Assembly: GCF_041228405.1 (NCBI RefSeq)
Contig: NZ_CP133888.1
Coordinates: 2,728,001-2,792,000, forward strand
From: Salinilacustrithrix flava
Lineage (GTDB): Bacteria > Actinomycetota > Acidimicrobiia > Acidimicrobiales > Salinilacustritrichaceae
DNA length: 64,000 nucleotides
Direction of reading: 5' to 3'
Below, piece after piece: positions 7,421 to 15,873 of the stretch. Each line of letters opens with the position of its first letter. The first letter of the stretch is position 1. The translations under genes and the position numbers were made by a program. The notes under the pieces are model-generated. The model did no database searches. It had not been told where the DNA came from and saw only the letters and a program-made list of their open reading frames with translations.

Positions 7421-8302
7421 TCAGCCCTTGCGGGCGTGGCCGGAATGCGCGGGCAGCCGTCGGCGCAGCAGCTTCATGCGGGCGAACAGCAGCGCGAAGC
7501 GGGCGGACAGGCCGAGGGCGACGATCGGCAGCTTCGCCGACCGCCAGCCGTGGGAGTGCTTGCGCACGTAGCGGAACAGGTTGGTGTGGTGCTGCCACAG
7601 CTGCTTGGTGGGCTTGCGGGTGCTGCCACCCCAGGCGTGCACCGCCTCGGCCCGGGGCTCGAACCACAGCTCCTTGCCGGCGTCCGCGAAGCGGCGGCAC
7701 AGGTCGAGGTCCTCGACGTAGAAGAAGAACCGCTCGTCGAACATGCCGACGTCGCGGAAGTCCGCGGCCCGGATCAGCAGCACCGACGCCGACAGCCAGC
7801 CGACCCGGCTGGGCCGGTCCTCGGGGGCATCGGCGCAGACGTAGGCCCGGGTGCCGGGGTTCCCGGGCCAGAACACCCCGATCGTGGAGTGCATGGCGGC
7901 CTGGGTCCAGCTCGGGAAGATCCGCTTGGACGGCTGCACCGTGCCGTCGGGGTTGGCGACGAGCGGACCGACCGCGGCGGCGAGCGGGTGGGCCTCGAGC
8001 GTCGCCACCAGGCTCGACACGGCATCGGGGGCCAGGGTGGCGTCGGGGTTCACCAGCAGGATGGCCCCGTCGGCGTCCACGGTGCGCACGCCGAGGTTCA
8101 CGCCGCCACCGAAGCCGACGTTGCGAGCCGATCGGACCAGGCGCACATCGTCCAGCGCAGCGAGCTGGTCGACGCTGCCGTCGCTCGACGCGTTGTCGAC
8201 CACCACCAGCTCGACGGGGTGGTCGCTCGCCCGCAGCGAGTCGAGGCACTCGAAGATGTCGGGCGCGGAGTTGTAGTTGACGACGATGGCGGTCACGCGC
8301 AC
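7421..8302 (-). CDS. Family 2 glycosyltransferase, rhamnosyltransferase-like
   Basis: A 293-residue GT-A fold glycosyltransferase. The N-terminal VTAIVVNYNSAPDIFECL and VVVDNASSDGS motifs, NVGFGGGVN, and NPDA in place of the DxD metal site are typical of the WbbL/RfbF rhamnosyltransferase group, which adds rhamnose from dTDP-rhamnose to a lipid-linked acceptor. The nearby rml genes fit that donor. No membrane segment is evident; it probably works at the cytoplasmic face. Its ATG overlaps the end of the upstream glycosyltransferase gene by 10 bases, so the two form an operon. The acceptor is unknown. Confidence 0.85.
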   Translation of the reverse strand: MRVTAIVVNYNSAPDIFECLDSLRASDHPVELVVVDNASSDGSVDQLAALDDVRLVRSARNVGFGGGVNLGVRTVDADGAILLVNPDATLAPDAVSSLVATLEAHPLAAAVGPLVANPDGTVQPSKRIFPSWTQAAMHSTIGVFWPGNPGTRAYVCADAPEDRPSRVGWLSASVLLIRAADFRDVGMFDERFFFYVEDLDLCRRFADAGKELWFEPRAEAVHAWGGSTRKPTKQLWQHHTNLFRYVRKHSHGWRSAKLPIVALGLSARFALLFARMKLLRRRLPAHSGHARKG

Positions 8303-9372
8303 GCGCGCCTCCAGACCTCGACGGTTCGAGCGGCCGTGTCCTCCCAGGTGTAGCGGGCGGCGCGGGCCGGTCCGTCGACGCGCAGGCGGGCCGACTCCTC
8401 GCCGAGGGCGCGCCCGATGGCGGCCGCCAGCGCCTCGGCGTCGCCCGGCGCAACCGTCAGCGCGGCATCGCCGGCGACCTCCTCGGGCGCGGAGCCGGTG
8501 GTGGTGACGGTGGGCGTGCCGCAGGCCATGGCCTCGAGCACCGGGAGGCCGAAGCCCTCGGCCAGCGACGGGTAGGCGAAGGCGTCGGCGTGGCGGTACA
8601 GGTCGGCCTTGGTGTCCTCGCTGATCCAGCCCGTGCGCACGATGCGATCCCGCACGGGGGAGGCGGTGATCCGGTCGGTGATGGCCTCCGCGCCCCAGGC
8701 GTCGGGGCCGACCAGCACGAGGTGGTGGGGGACCTCACCGGCGAGCAGCTCGAACGCCCGGATGAGCGTCGGCACGTCCTTGCGGGGTTCGAGGGCGCCG
8801 ACCCACAGCAGGTACGGCCCGTCGCAGATCGAGCGCACCTCGGCCGGCCGGTCGCCGGCGGCCGGGCGGTAGCGGTCGTGGTCCACGGCGAGGGGGACGG
8901 TGTGCGTGCGAGCCGGGTCGGCGCCGGCGTGCTCGATGGCCCCCTGGCGGGCGGACTCGGAGACGCAGATCACCTGATCGGCCCGGGCGATGCCGGCCGG
9001 GATGGCCCGCTGGAAGTACAGCCGCTTGCTGGTCTCGTGCACCTCGGGCATGGTCAGCATGGTGGCGTCGTGGAACGTCACGGTCGCCGGCACCCGCAGG
9101 CCGCGCGGCAGCGTGTAGTGCACGCCGTGGAAGACGTCGGGGGCCAGCCGGTTCACGCGCCGCCCGTCCAGGGCCAGCTCCACCGCGAGGCGCAGCGGGC
9201 GGGGCAGGTCGCGCGACACGTGCACTGGCGGTGGGAAGTCCGCCTCGTCGCTGGCCTTGGCCAGCACCTCGAGGTCGACCAGGCGGGCCGCGTGCTCGGC
9301 GAGGCGCAGCACGTACTGGGCCACGCCCAGGCGGTGGCCCGGCAGCGGCCGGGCGTCGAGCAGGACGCGCAT
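8293..9372 (-). CDS. Family 4 (GT-B) glycosyltransferase
   Basis: A 359-residue GT-B glycosyltransferase. The start ATG is placed at MRVLLDARPLPGHRLG because that is the beginning of the fold; the frame runs 44 codons further upstream but into the divergent promoter region. Motifs: VTFHDATM mid-protein, WVGALEPRKDVPTLI (nucleotide-sugar domain) and YPSLAEGFGLPVLEAMACG (the E-x7-E phosphate/sugar-binding site). These are seen in mannosyl- and rhamnosyltransferases of polysaccharide clusters. Donor and acceptor cannot be assigned. It overlaps the GT2 downstream and is divergent from the glycosyltransferase at 9411. Confidence 0.88.
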   Translation of the reverse strand: MRVLLDARPLPGHRLGVAQYVLRLAEHAARLVDLEVLAKASDEADFPPPVHVSRDLPRPLRLAVELALDGRRVNRLAPDVFHGVHYTLPRGLRVPATVTFHDATMLTMPEVHETSKRLYFQRAIPAGIARADQVICVSESARQGAIEHAGADPARTHTVPLAVDHDRYRPAAGDRPAEVRSICDGPYLLWVGALEPRKDVPTLIRAFELLAGEVPHHLVLVGPDAWGAEAITDRITASPVRDRIVRTGWISEDTKADLYRHADAFAYPSLAEGFGLPVLEAMACGTPTVTTTGSAPEEVAGDAALTVAPGDAEALAAAIGRALGEESARLRVDGPARAARYTWEDTAARTVEVWRRACA

Positions 9373-9410
9373 GGGCGACGGAGTGTAGGTCGGGTGCGAG
9401 ACTTGCCCCG

Positions 9411-10499
9411 ATGCGCGTCGCGATACCGCTGGAGCAGTGCTGGGCCGAGGTGCCGGGTGGGACGGCGCGCACCATGATCGACCTCGCCGCAGCGCTGGAT
9501 GCACGCCCGGAGGTCGACGTGGTGGGTGTCGCGGCCCGCCACAGCGGACCGCCGCCGCCCGCCTGGCGGCCCACGGTGCCGGTCCACCACCTGCCGCTGC
9601 CCCGGCGCCTGCTCCACGAGACGTGGCACGCGCTCCGCCGTCCCCGGATCGAGCGGGCGACCGGAGCCGTCGACGTCTGCCACGCCGTCGGGGGTGCCAT
9701 CCCGGCGACGGCGGCGCCGCTGGTGGTGACGGTCCACGACCTCGCCTTCGTCCACTACCCCGAGCTGTTCAGCCGCCAGGGGCGGCGGTTCTTCCACCGA
9801 GCGCTCACCCTGACGCGAGCGCATGCCGCGCAGGTGCAGGTGCCGTCGCAGGCCACCCTCGAGGACTGCGTGGCGGCCGGCATCGAGCGCGACCGGCTGC
9901 GGCTCGTGCCGTGGGGGTGCACCGTCACCGACCCCAGCGCCGAAGACGTGGCCGAGGTCACCGCCCGCTTCGGCCTGCCGGGCCGCTACGTGGTCTGCGT
10001 GGGCACGCTCGAGCCCCGCAAGAACCTGCGCCGCCTGCTCCAGGCCTGGGCACGCCTTGCGCGCCACGACGTCGAGCTCGTGCTGATCGGGCCCGGCGGA
10101 TGGGGGGAGGAGAGAGATCTGTCAACTTCGGCGCGGAACGTGACGATGACAGGGTTCGTGGATCTCCGGACCCGTGATGCCCTGTACCGAGGCGCGGTCG
10201 CGTCGTGCTACCCGAGCCTGTTCGAGGGCTTCGGGCTGCCGGTGCTCGAGTCCATGGCCCTGGGATGCCCGGTCGTGACGTCGGCCGGCACCTCGACCGC
10301 TGAGCTGGCCGCCGGGGGAGCGGCGCTCACCGTCGACCCCCTCGACGTGGACGCCATCGCCGGGGCGCTCGCCGACGTGCTCGACGACGCCGACCTCCGC
10401 GCCCGCCTGATCGAGGCCGGCTCGGCGCGCGCCGGTGAGCGCACGTGGGAGCGAGCCGCCGAGCTGGCCGTCGCCGGCTACCAGGAGGTCCTGGCATGA
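9411..10499 (+). CDS. Family 4 (GT-B) glycosyltransferase
   Basis: A 362-residue GT-B glycosyltransferase starting at the ATG that opens MRVAIPLEQCWAE. Visible motifs are VTVHDLAFVHYPELF, CVGTLEPRKNLRRLLQAW and YPSLFEGFGLPVLESMALG with the E-x7-E pair. The next gene, another GT4, begins in an ATGA overlap with its stop. About 30 codons at 10107-10195 (between WGE and the LYR motif) use AGA, GAT, TCA, ACT, ACA and CGA codons rare elsewhere in the gene, suggesting a patch from another source. Sugar specificity is not readable. Confidence 0.88.
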   Translation: MRVAIPLEQCWAEVPGGTARTMIDLAAALDARPEVDVVGVAARHSGPPPPAWRPTVPVHHLPLPRRLLHETWHALRRPRIERATGAVDVCHAVGGAIPATAAPLVVTVHDLAFVHYPELFSRQGRRFFHRALTLTRAHAAQVQVPSQATLEDCVAAGIERDRLRLVPWGCTVTDPSAEDVAEVTARFGLPGRYVVCVGTLEPRKNLRRLLQAWARLARHDVELVLIGPGGWGEERDLSTSARNVTMTGFVDLRTRDALYRGAVASCYPSLFEGFGLPVLESMALGCPVVTSAGTSTAELAAGGAALTVDPLDVDAIAGALADVLDDADLRARLIEAGSARAGERTWERAAELAVAGYQEVLA

Positions 10500-11629
10500 C
10501 CCGGCTGCGCGTCGGCGTGAACCTGTGCCGGATCGATCCGGCCGAGCTCCACCACGCCGACCACGCCCTGCTCGACTCGCTCACGGCCGTCGGGGCCGAG
10601 CCGCCCGACGACATCGAGATCGTGCTGTTCGCCTCCCGGTCCCTGATCAAGGCCCGCCCCGCCCTGGCGGCCGCCTTCGAGACCCACACCTTCCCGTTCC
10701 CGCCGGCATCGGCGACCGTGCGGGTGGCCGCCGAGCACAGCTGGCTGCGGCTGGCCGTGCGCAGGGCCGGGCTCGACCTCCTCCACGACGCCGGCGGTAC
10801 CGCCCCCGGCTCGGTCGACCTGCCCCGCATCCTGTCCGTGCACGACCTCACCCCGATCGAGCGACCCGGCGGCGTGGGTTGGCTCCGCGTGCTCTACCAC
10901 CGCCGGATGGTCCCGCGCGCCGTCGCCCAGGCCGCGGCGGTGATCGTCCCGTCCGAGTTCGTCCGGGACCGGCTGGTCCAGACCCTGCACGCAGACGAGT
11001 CCCGGATCTCCGTCGTCCCCTGGCCGCTGCCACCCCACGGCGAGGCGGCGCCGATCGAGAACATCCGTGCCCGCCGCGGGATCATCGGCCAGATCGTGCT
11101 GCTGCCGGCGAGCACCAAGCCCCAGGAGGAGCACCTGGTCGCGGTGCGGGCGATGCGCCACCTGGCGGCGCGCCACAAGGAGACCACGCTCGTCCTGATC
11201 GGCGGGGAAGGCCCGGCCGAGCGCCAGGTCCAGGAGGCGATCCAGGAGCTGCACCTCGAGGAGCGGGTCGTCCGACTCGACGCGGTGTCCGAGGCCGTCC
11301 GTTCCGCGCTGTTCGAGCACGCAGCCGTCGTGGTGTACCCGGCCGTCTACGGCAGCTTCGCCCATCCTGTCCTCGAGGCGATGGCCTGCGGCGTGCCGGT
11401 CGTGGTGGCCGATGCCGGCGCCGCGCCCGAGCTGGTCGCCGACGCCGGCGCCGTCATCCCTCACGGGGACGACGCCCAGCTGGCCGTGGAGGTCCACCGT
11501 GTGCTCGAAGACCCCGAGTGGCGACGCTCGATGGTCGAGGCCGGGCTGGAGCGGGCCCGGGCCTACACCCCCCGGCGGACCGCCGAGGGGCTCCTCCTCG
11601 CTTACCGCTCGGTGACAGCTGCCCTGTAA
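10496..11629 (+). CDS. Family 4 (GT-B) glycosyltransferase
   Basis: A 377-residue GT-B glycosyltransferase translationally coupled to the preceding one (ATGA). It has SVHDLTPIERPGGVGWL, a donor-domain segment LPASTKPQEEHL where relatives have GT(L/V)EPRKN, and YPAVYGSFAHPVLEAMACG with the final E-x7-E region. The substitution of LPASTKPQ for the usual loop makes it the most divergent of the four glycosyltransferases here, and the first Glu of the E-x7-E site is not obvious (GSFAHPVLE). It may use a different donor or have reduced activity. Confidence 0.82.
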   Translation: MTRLRVGVNLCRIDPAELHHADHALLDSLTAVGAEPPDDIEIVLFASRSLIKARPALAAAFETHTFPFPPASATVRVAAEHSWLRLAVRRAGLDLLHDAGGTAPGSVDLPRILSVHDLTPIERPGGVGWLRVLYHRRMVPRAVAQAAAVIVPSEFVRDRLVQTLHADESRISVVPWPLPPHGEAAPIENIRARRGIIGQIVLLPASTKPQEEHLVAVRAMRHLAARHKETTLVLIGGEGPAERQVQEAIQELHLEERVVRLDAVSEAVRSALFEHAAVVVYPAVYGSFAHPVLEAMACGVPVVVADAGAAPELVADAGAVIPHGDDAQLAVEVHRVLEDPEWRRSMVEAGLERARAYTPRRTAEGLLLAYRSVTAAL

Positions 11630-11641
11630 CGTCGTTTGGCT

Positions 11642-12502
11642 ATGGGCAAGGCCTCCTCGAACAAGAAGGTTGCACGGGCCGCGAAGGCCGGTGGCGGCCG
11701 CGCTCGCGCTGCGGGCGAGCGGAACATCCTCTTCCCGGCGGCGCTGGCCGCCGTGGTGATCCTGGGCACGCTGCTCGTCGTGTACGCACGCGAGGAGCGC
11801 ACCGCCGAGGCCCTCGAGGCGCCGCTGGCCTTCGAGGACCACTGGCACTCCGCCTACGGCATCTACGTCTGCGACACCTTCGTGCCCGATCTGCCCGAGT
11901 TCACCGCCCCGCAGAACGGCGGCAACCACACCCACGGTGACGGCCTGATCCACGTGCACCCGTTCTCCCCGGCCCGCGCCGGCGAGAACGCCACCCTCGT
12001 GAACTGGTTCCTCGACGCCGGCGCCGTGCTCGGCGGGGGCGACGAGCTCAGCGACGATCGCCTCGGCGTGCCCGGCGGCGAGACCTACGTCGAGGGCGAG
12101 GACTCCTGCGACGGGGTCGATGGCGACCCGATCGTGCAGGTCGCGGTGTGGGACTCCGCGCTCGCCGCCTCCGAGGGTGATGACCCCGACCGCGTCGTCA
12201 CCGAGGACTTCGGCTCGATCCGCTTCGACGACGACGGCATGGCGTACACGATCGCCTTCGCGCCCGAGGGCGCAGAGCTGCCGGCGCCGCCGAGCCTCGA
12301 GGACCTGGCGAGCGTCGGCTCCGACCTCGGCGTCGACCCCGAGGACATCCCCGACGAGGCCGAGCTCGACGAGGACTTCGGCGAGCCGACCGGCGAGGAC
12401 GAGCCCGCCGAGGGCGACCAGACCGAGGAGACCACCGAGGAGGAGGGTGCGGACGAGTCGACCACCTCGTCGACCCCCACCACGGCCGACGACGGCTCGT
12501 GA
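11642..12502 (+). CDS. Membrane-anchored exported protein with His-rich motif, unknown function
   Basis: A 286-residue protein I do not recognise by name. It has a basic N-terminus (KASSNKK), one hydrophobic segment at about residues 29-48 (ILFPAALAAVVILGTLLVVY), then an extracytoplasmic domain and a C-terminal acidic, Thr/Ser-rich tail rich in Glu and Asp. The exported domain carries GGNHTHGDGLIHVHPF, a cluster of four His that could bind a metal, and two Cys (YVCDTF, EDSCDGV) that could form a disulfide. The ATG at 11642 is preceded by TAACGT, a possible -10 box, 9 bases away, so it may be leaderless. It overlaps the next gene by 4 bases (GTGA). Confidence 0.7.
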   Translation: MGKASSNKKVARAAKAGGGRARAAGERNILFPAALAAVVILGTLLVVYAREERTAEALEAPLAFEDHWHSAYGIYVCDTFVPDLPEFTAPQNGGNHTHGDGLIHVHPFSPARAGENATLVNWFLDAGAVLGGGDELSDDRLGVPGGETYVEGEDSCDGVDGDPIVQVAVWDSALAASEGDDPDRVVTEDFGSIRFDDDGMAYTIAFAPEGAELPAPPSLEDLASVGSDLGVDPEDIPDEAELDEDFGEPTGEDEPAEGDQTEETTEEEGADESTTSSTPTTADDGS

Positions 12503-13491
12503 AGGCCGTCATCCTGGTCGGTGGCTTCGGCACCCGCCTCCGCCCCCTCACCCTGACCACGCCCAAGAACCTGCTGCCCGTCGGCCACGTGCCGATGGTC
12601 GAGCGGGTCATCGGCCAGCTGGCCCAGCACGGGGTGACCGAGGCGGTGCTGTCGCTCGGCTACAAGCCCGACACGTTCCTCGAGGCCTACCCCGACGGCA
12701 CCTGCGCCGGCGTGGAGCTGCACTACGCGGTGGAGGACGAGCCCCTCGACACCGCGGGCGCCATCCGCTTCGCCGCCGGTGAGGCCGGCATCGACGAGCG
12801 CTTCGTCGTGGTCAACGGCGACGTCCTCACCGATCTCGACGTCACCCGGCTCATCCGCTTCCACGACGCCTCCGGCGCCGAGGCCACCATCGCCCTGCAC
12901 ACGGTCGAGGACCCGTCCCGCTACGGGGTGGTCGTCACCGACGTCGCCGGCCAGGTGGAGGCCTTCATCGAGAAGCCCCCCGCCGACGAGGCGCCCAGCA
13001 AGGCGATCAACGCCGGCACCTACGTGCTCGAGCCCAGCGTGCTCGGCCGCATCCCCGTCGGCCGCAAGGTGTCGGTCGAGCGGGAGACGTTCCCCGGCCT
13101 CGTCGAGGACGGCTCGCTCTACGCCCTCGACGGCAACGCCTACTGGCTGGACGCCGGCACGCCCGAGACCTACCTCCAGGCCAACCTCGACCTCCTGCCG
13201 GCCGAGGGCTCCAGCGTGCACCCGGAGGCCTTCGTGGCCGACTCGGCCCACGTGGAGCGCTCCGTGGTCGGGGCCCGGGCCAGCATCGGCGAGGACGCCA
13301 CCCTCACCGAGGCCTTGGTGCTCGACGGCGCCACCGTCGAGGCCGGCGCACGCGTGCACCGCTCCATCGTCGGGGCCGGGGCCACGGTCCGGGCCGGCGC
13401 CGAGCTGCTCGACCTCACGGTGATCGGCGCCGACGTCGACATCGAGCCGTCGGCGCGCCTCACGGGCGAACGGGTCCCGGCGGACTCCTAG
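12499..13491 (+). CDS. Mannose-1-phosphate guanylyltransferase-like nucleotidyltransferase
   Basis: A 330-residue sugar-1-phosphate nucleotidyltransferase. N-terminal GGFGTRLRPLTLTTPKNLLP is the pyrophosphorylase signature, followed by VNGDVLTDLD (Mg-binding Asp), FIEKPP and DAGTPETYLQAN. The C-terminal 90 residues are a left-handed beta-helix (repeats such as VVGARASIG, VEAGARVHR). This arrangement matches actinobacterial GDP-mannose pyrophosphorylases (mycobacterial Rv3264c type), which would feed the gmd-rmd genes on the opposite strand. A glucose-1-phosphate enzyme is possible, as bases are hard to tell apart. GTG start overlaps the upstream stop. Confidence 0.87.
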   Translation: MKAVILVGGFGTRLRPLTLTTPKNLLPVGHVPMVERVIGQLAQHGVTEAVLSLGYKPDTFLEAYPDGTCAGVELHYAVEDEPLDTAGAIRFAAGEAGIDERFVVVNGDVLTDLDVTRLIRFHDASGAEATIALHTVEDPSRYGVVVTDVAGQVEAFIEKPPADEAPSKAINAGTYVLEPSVLGRIPVGRKVSVERETFPGLVEDGSLYALDGNAYWLDAGTPETYLQANLDLLPAEGSSVHPEAFVADSAHVERSVVGARASIGEDATLTEALVLDGATVEAGARVHRSIVGAGATVRAGAELLDLTVIGADVDIEPSARLTGERVPADS

Positions 13492-13512
13492 CCGGGCGAC
13501 CGGGGGCTGGCA

Positions 13513-14415
13513 GTGGAGGTCCTCGTGACCGGCGGCGCCGGGTTCATCGGCTCCGCGCTGGTCGAGCGGCTCCTGGCCGAGGGTCACCACGTCGAGGTCG
13601 TCGACGACCTCACCACCGGCTCGCTCGCCAACCTGTCGGCGGCCCGCGAGCAGGCCCGCCACGAGGAGGCGGGGGCGCTGCGCATCCACCAGGCCGACGT
13701 CCACGACGACGGCCTGGCCGCCCTCGTCGAGCGCCGCCACCCCGAGGTCGTGATCCACCTCGCCGGCGCCACGGCCAAGGCGGCCCGACGGGCCACGACC
13801 CAGGTGGTGCACGAGGTCGCCGGCACCGTGCACGTGCTCGACGCCGCCGTGGCCGCAGGGGCTCGCAAGGTCGTCTGCGTGGCCGGCGCCCGCGCCCAGG
13901 CCGACGTCATCCGCGGCATCCCGGCACGTGCCGTGCACGAGTACCTGGCGGCGTACCAGGACCGCCACGGCCTGACCCACACCACCGTCGTGATGCCCAC
14001 CGTCTACGGCCCGCGGCAGACCCCGGCCACCGAGTCCAGCGTCGTCGCCGTGTTCGTGCAGCGTGTCCTGGCCGGCCAGACCTGCGTGGTCCACGGCGAC
14101 GGCACCCAGACCCGGGACCTGCTCTACGTCGACGACGCGGTCGACGCCCTCGTCCGGGCCATGGGGCACGCCGACGGGGCGACGGTGGAGGTCGGCACCG
14201 GAATCGCGACCACGGTGTCCGAGCTGCACGCGACGGTCGCCCGGGTCGCCGGCGTCGACTGCCCGGCGGTGCCGGGGGAGCGCCGGGCCCACGAGCCGGG
14301 CGAGGTCGTCACCGACCCCCGCCGCGCCGCCACACTGCTCGGGTGGGAGCCGTGGACGGGCCTGGAGGACGGGGTGGCCCAGACGATCGAGGCGGCCCGC
14401 TCAGCCGGGACCTAG
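13513..14415 (+). CDS. Extended SDR epimerase-like protein without the usual catalytic residues
   Basis: A 300-residue homologue of UDP-glucose 4-epimerase-like enzymes. The NAD-binding GGAGFIGSALVERLL, DDLTTGSLANL, TVYGPRQTP and RDLLYVDDAVDAL motifs are present. However, the strand that normally ends in the catalytic Ser/Thr (SSxxVYG) reads VCVAGARAQADV, and the position of the YxxxK dyad, about residues 134-141, reads RGIPARAV: neither Tyr nor Lys is there. The frame is open and codon use is normal, so this looks like a maintained protein rather than a decayed gene. It may bind a nucleotide sugar or dinucleotide without epimerase chemistry. Confidence 0.8.
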   Translation: MEVLVTGGAGFIGSALVERLLAEGHHVEVVDDLTTGSLANLSAAREQARHEEAGALRIHQADVHDDGLAALVERRHPEVVIHLAGATAKAARRATTQVVHEVAGTVHVLDAAVAAGARKVVCVAGARAQADVIRGIPARAVHEYLAAYQDRHGLTHTTVVMPTVYGPRQTPATESSVVAVFVQRVLAGQTCVVHGDGTQTRDLLYVDDAVDALVRAMGHADGATVEVGTGIATTVSELHATVARVAGVDCPAVPGERRAHEPGEVVTDPRRAATLLGWEPWTGLEDGVAQTIEAARSAGT

Positions 14416-14425
14416 GGGAGGGGGC

Positions 14426-15139
14426 CTAGCGGCGCAGGAGGCCGTACCTGGCGATGCAGACGATGGCCTGGACGCCGTCGCGCCAGCCGATCTTCTTGCC
14501 CTCCTCGTAGGTGCGGCCGTCGTAGGAGATGCCGACCTCGTAGAAGCGGGCGCCGCTGCGGGCCAGCTTGGCCGTGATCTCGGGTTCGAACCCGAAGCGG
14601 TCCTCCTCGATCACCACCGACTGGATCAGGTCGCGGCGGAAGGTCTTGTAGCAGGTCTCCATGTCGGTGAGGTTCAGGTTGGTCACCATGTTGGAGGCCA
14701 GCGTGAGCATCTTGTTCCCCACCGAGTGCCAGAAGTACAGCACCCGGTGCGACTCGCCGCCGGCGAAGCGCGAGCCGTAGACGACGTCGGCGCTCCCGTC
14801 GAGCAGCGGCTGGAGGAGCTTGGCGTACTCCGACGGGTCGTACTCGAGGTCCGCGTCCTGGATGACGACGAAGTCGGCCGAGGCGTGGGCGATGCCGGTG
14901 CGCAGGGCGGCGCCCTTGCCCTGGTTCACGCCGTGGCGGAGGGTGGTGACCCGCTCGTCGGTGATGGCATCGAGGATGGCGGCCGTGCCGTCGGTGGAGC
15001 AGTCGTCCACGACGACGAGCTGGGCGACCCAGGGTGAGGCCAGGACCGCCTCGATGGCATCCGCCACGGTGGCCTGCTCGTTGTAGGCGGGCATCACGAC
15101 CGAGAGGCACGGGCGGGGGTCGTGGTGGAGGGGGATCAC
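14426..15139 (-). CDS. Family 2 glycosyltransferase, dolichyl-phosphate glucose/mannose synthase-like
   Basis: A 237-residue GT-A glycosyltransferase of the polyprenyl-phosphate hexose synthase group. It has CLSVVMPAYNEQATV, VVDDCSTDGT, NQGKGAALRTGI, the metal-binding QDADLEYDP, YGSRFAGGE and ETCYKTFRRDL, the last typical of DPM1/ALG5-like enzymes. It probably loads a sugar on polyprenyl phosphate for membrane GT-C transferases such as those at 40549 and 42224. The GTG start overlaps the cofE stop (GTGA). No C-terminal membrane anchor is present. Confidence 0.87.
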   Translation of the reverse strand: MIPLHHDPRPCLSVVMPAYNEQATVADAIEAVLASPWVAQLVVVDDCSTDGTAAILDAITDERVTTLRHGVNQGKGAALRTGIAHASADFVVIQDADLEYDPSEYAKLLQPLLDGSADVVYGSRFAGGESHRVLYFWHSVGNKMLTLASNMVTNLNLTDMETCYKTFRRDLIQSVVIEEDRFGFEPEITAKLARSGARFYEVGISYDGRTYEEGKKIGWRDGVQAIVCIARYGLLRR

Positions 15140-15873
15140 CGGAACAGGTCCTCGCTTGGGTGTCGGACGAGGTCGGCGACGCTGCCGTCGCCGAGCCAGG
15201 CGGGGTCGATGCCCCGGCACAGTGCCACAGGCACGCCCGAGGCCTTGCCGCAGACGAGGTCGGCGGCACCGGCCAGCTCGTCCACGATGCAGACCTCGGT
15301 GACCTGCAGCTCGCGCCCGAGCGAGTCGGTGGAGCCGCGCAGGTCGGCGATGGGTCGGATGCCGGCGCAGCCGATGGCGACGTCGGTGAGGCCTCGTCGC
15401 CACGGGCGTCCGAAGGTGTCGGACACGATGACGGCGACCTCGATGCCGAGGCGGTGGCGGATGGCGTCGCGGATCCGCCGGGCCGAGCGGTCGGAGTCCA
15501 CCGGGAGCAGGGCGGCGTAGCCGGCCTCGATGTTGGACAGGTCCACGCCGGCGTTGGCGCACACGAACCCGTGCGACGTCTCGGCGATGATCAGATCGCC
15601 TCGGCGGCGCAGGATGCGGACCGACTCGCGCTCGACGATGGCCTTGTGGCCGCGCGGGTCGTCGGTGTCGATGGCCTCGATGCGGTCCTCGGCCTTGGAC
15701 ACGATCTTCTGCGTGACGACCAGGACGTCTCCGTCGAGCAGCGAGGTGGCCGGCTGCGCGTTGCAGGCGTCGGCGATGATGCCGGCGAGGTCGTCGCGCG
15801 GGTGGATCTCGCCGATGCCGTGCACCGGCAGGATGCGCAGCTCGCCCGGCGCCGGCGGCGGGGAGACCGTCAT
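15136..15873 (-). CDS. cofE: Coenzyme F420-0:L-glutamate ligase (CofE)
   Basis: Adds L-glutamate to F420-0 with GTP to make poly-glutamylated F420. The 245-residue protein contains PVHGIGEI, DGDVLVVTQKIVSKAE, ETSHGFVCANAGVD, VIVSDTFGRPWRRG and GIRPIADLRGSTDSLGRE, all signatures of the CofE/FbiB N-terminal family. Mycobacterial FbiB carries an extra C-terminal nitroreductase-like domain; this one stops after the ligase domain, so it is the short CofE form. It overlaps cofD by 4 bases upstream, forming a two-gene F420 unit as in other actinobacteria. Confidence 0.95.
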   Translation of the reverse strand: MTVSPPPAPGELRILPVHGIGEIHPRDDLAGIIADACNAQPATSLLDGDVLVVTQKIVSKAEDRIEAIDTDDPRGHKAIVERESVRILRRRGDLIIAETSHGFVCANAGVDLSNIEAGYAALLPVDSDRSARRIRDAIRHRLGIEVAVIVSDTFGRPWRRGLTDVAIGCAGIRPIADLRGSTDSLGRELQVTEVCIVDELAGAADLVCGKASGVPVALCRGIDPAWLGDGSVADLVRHPSEDLFR

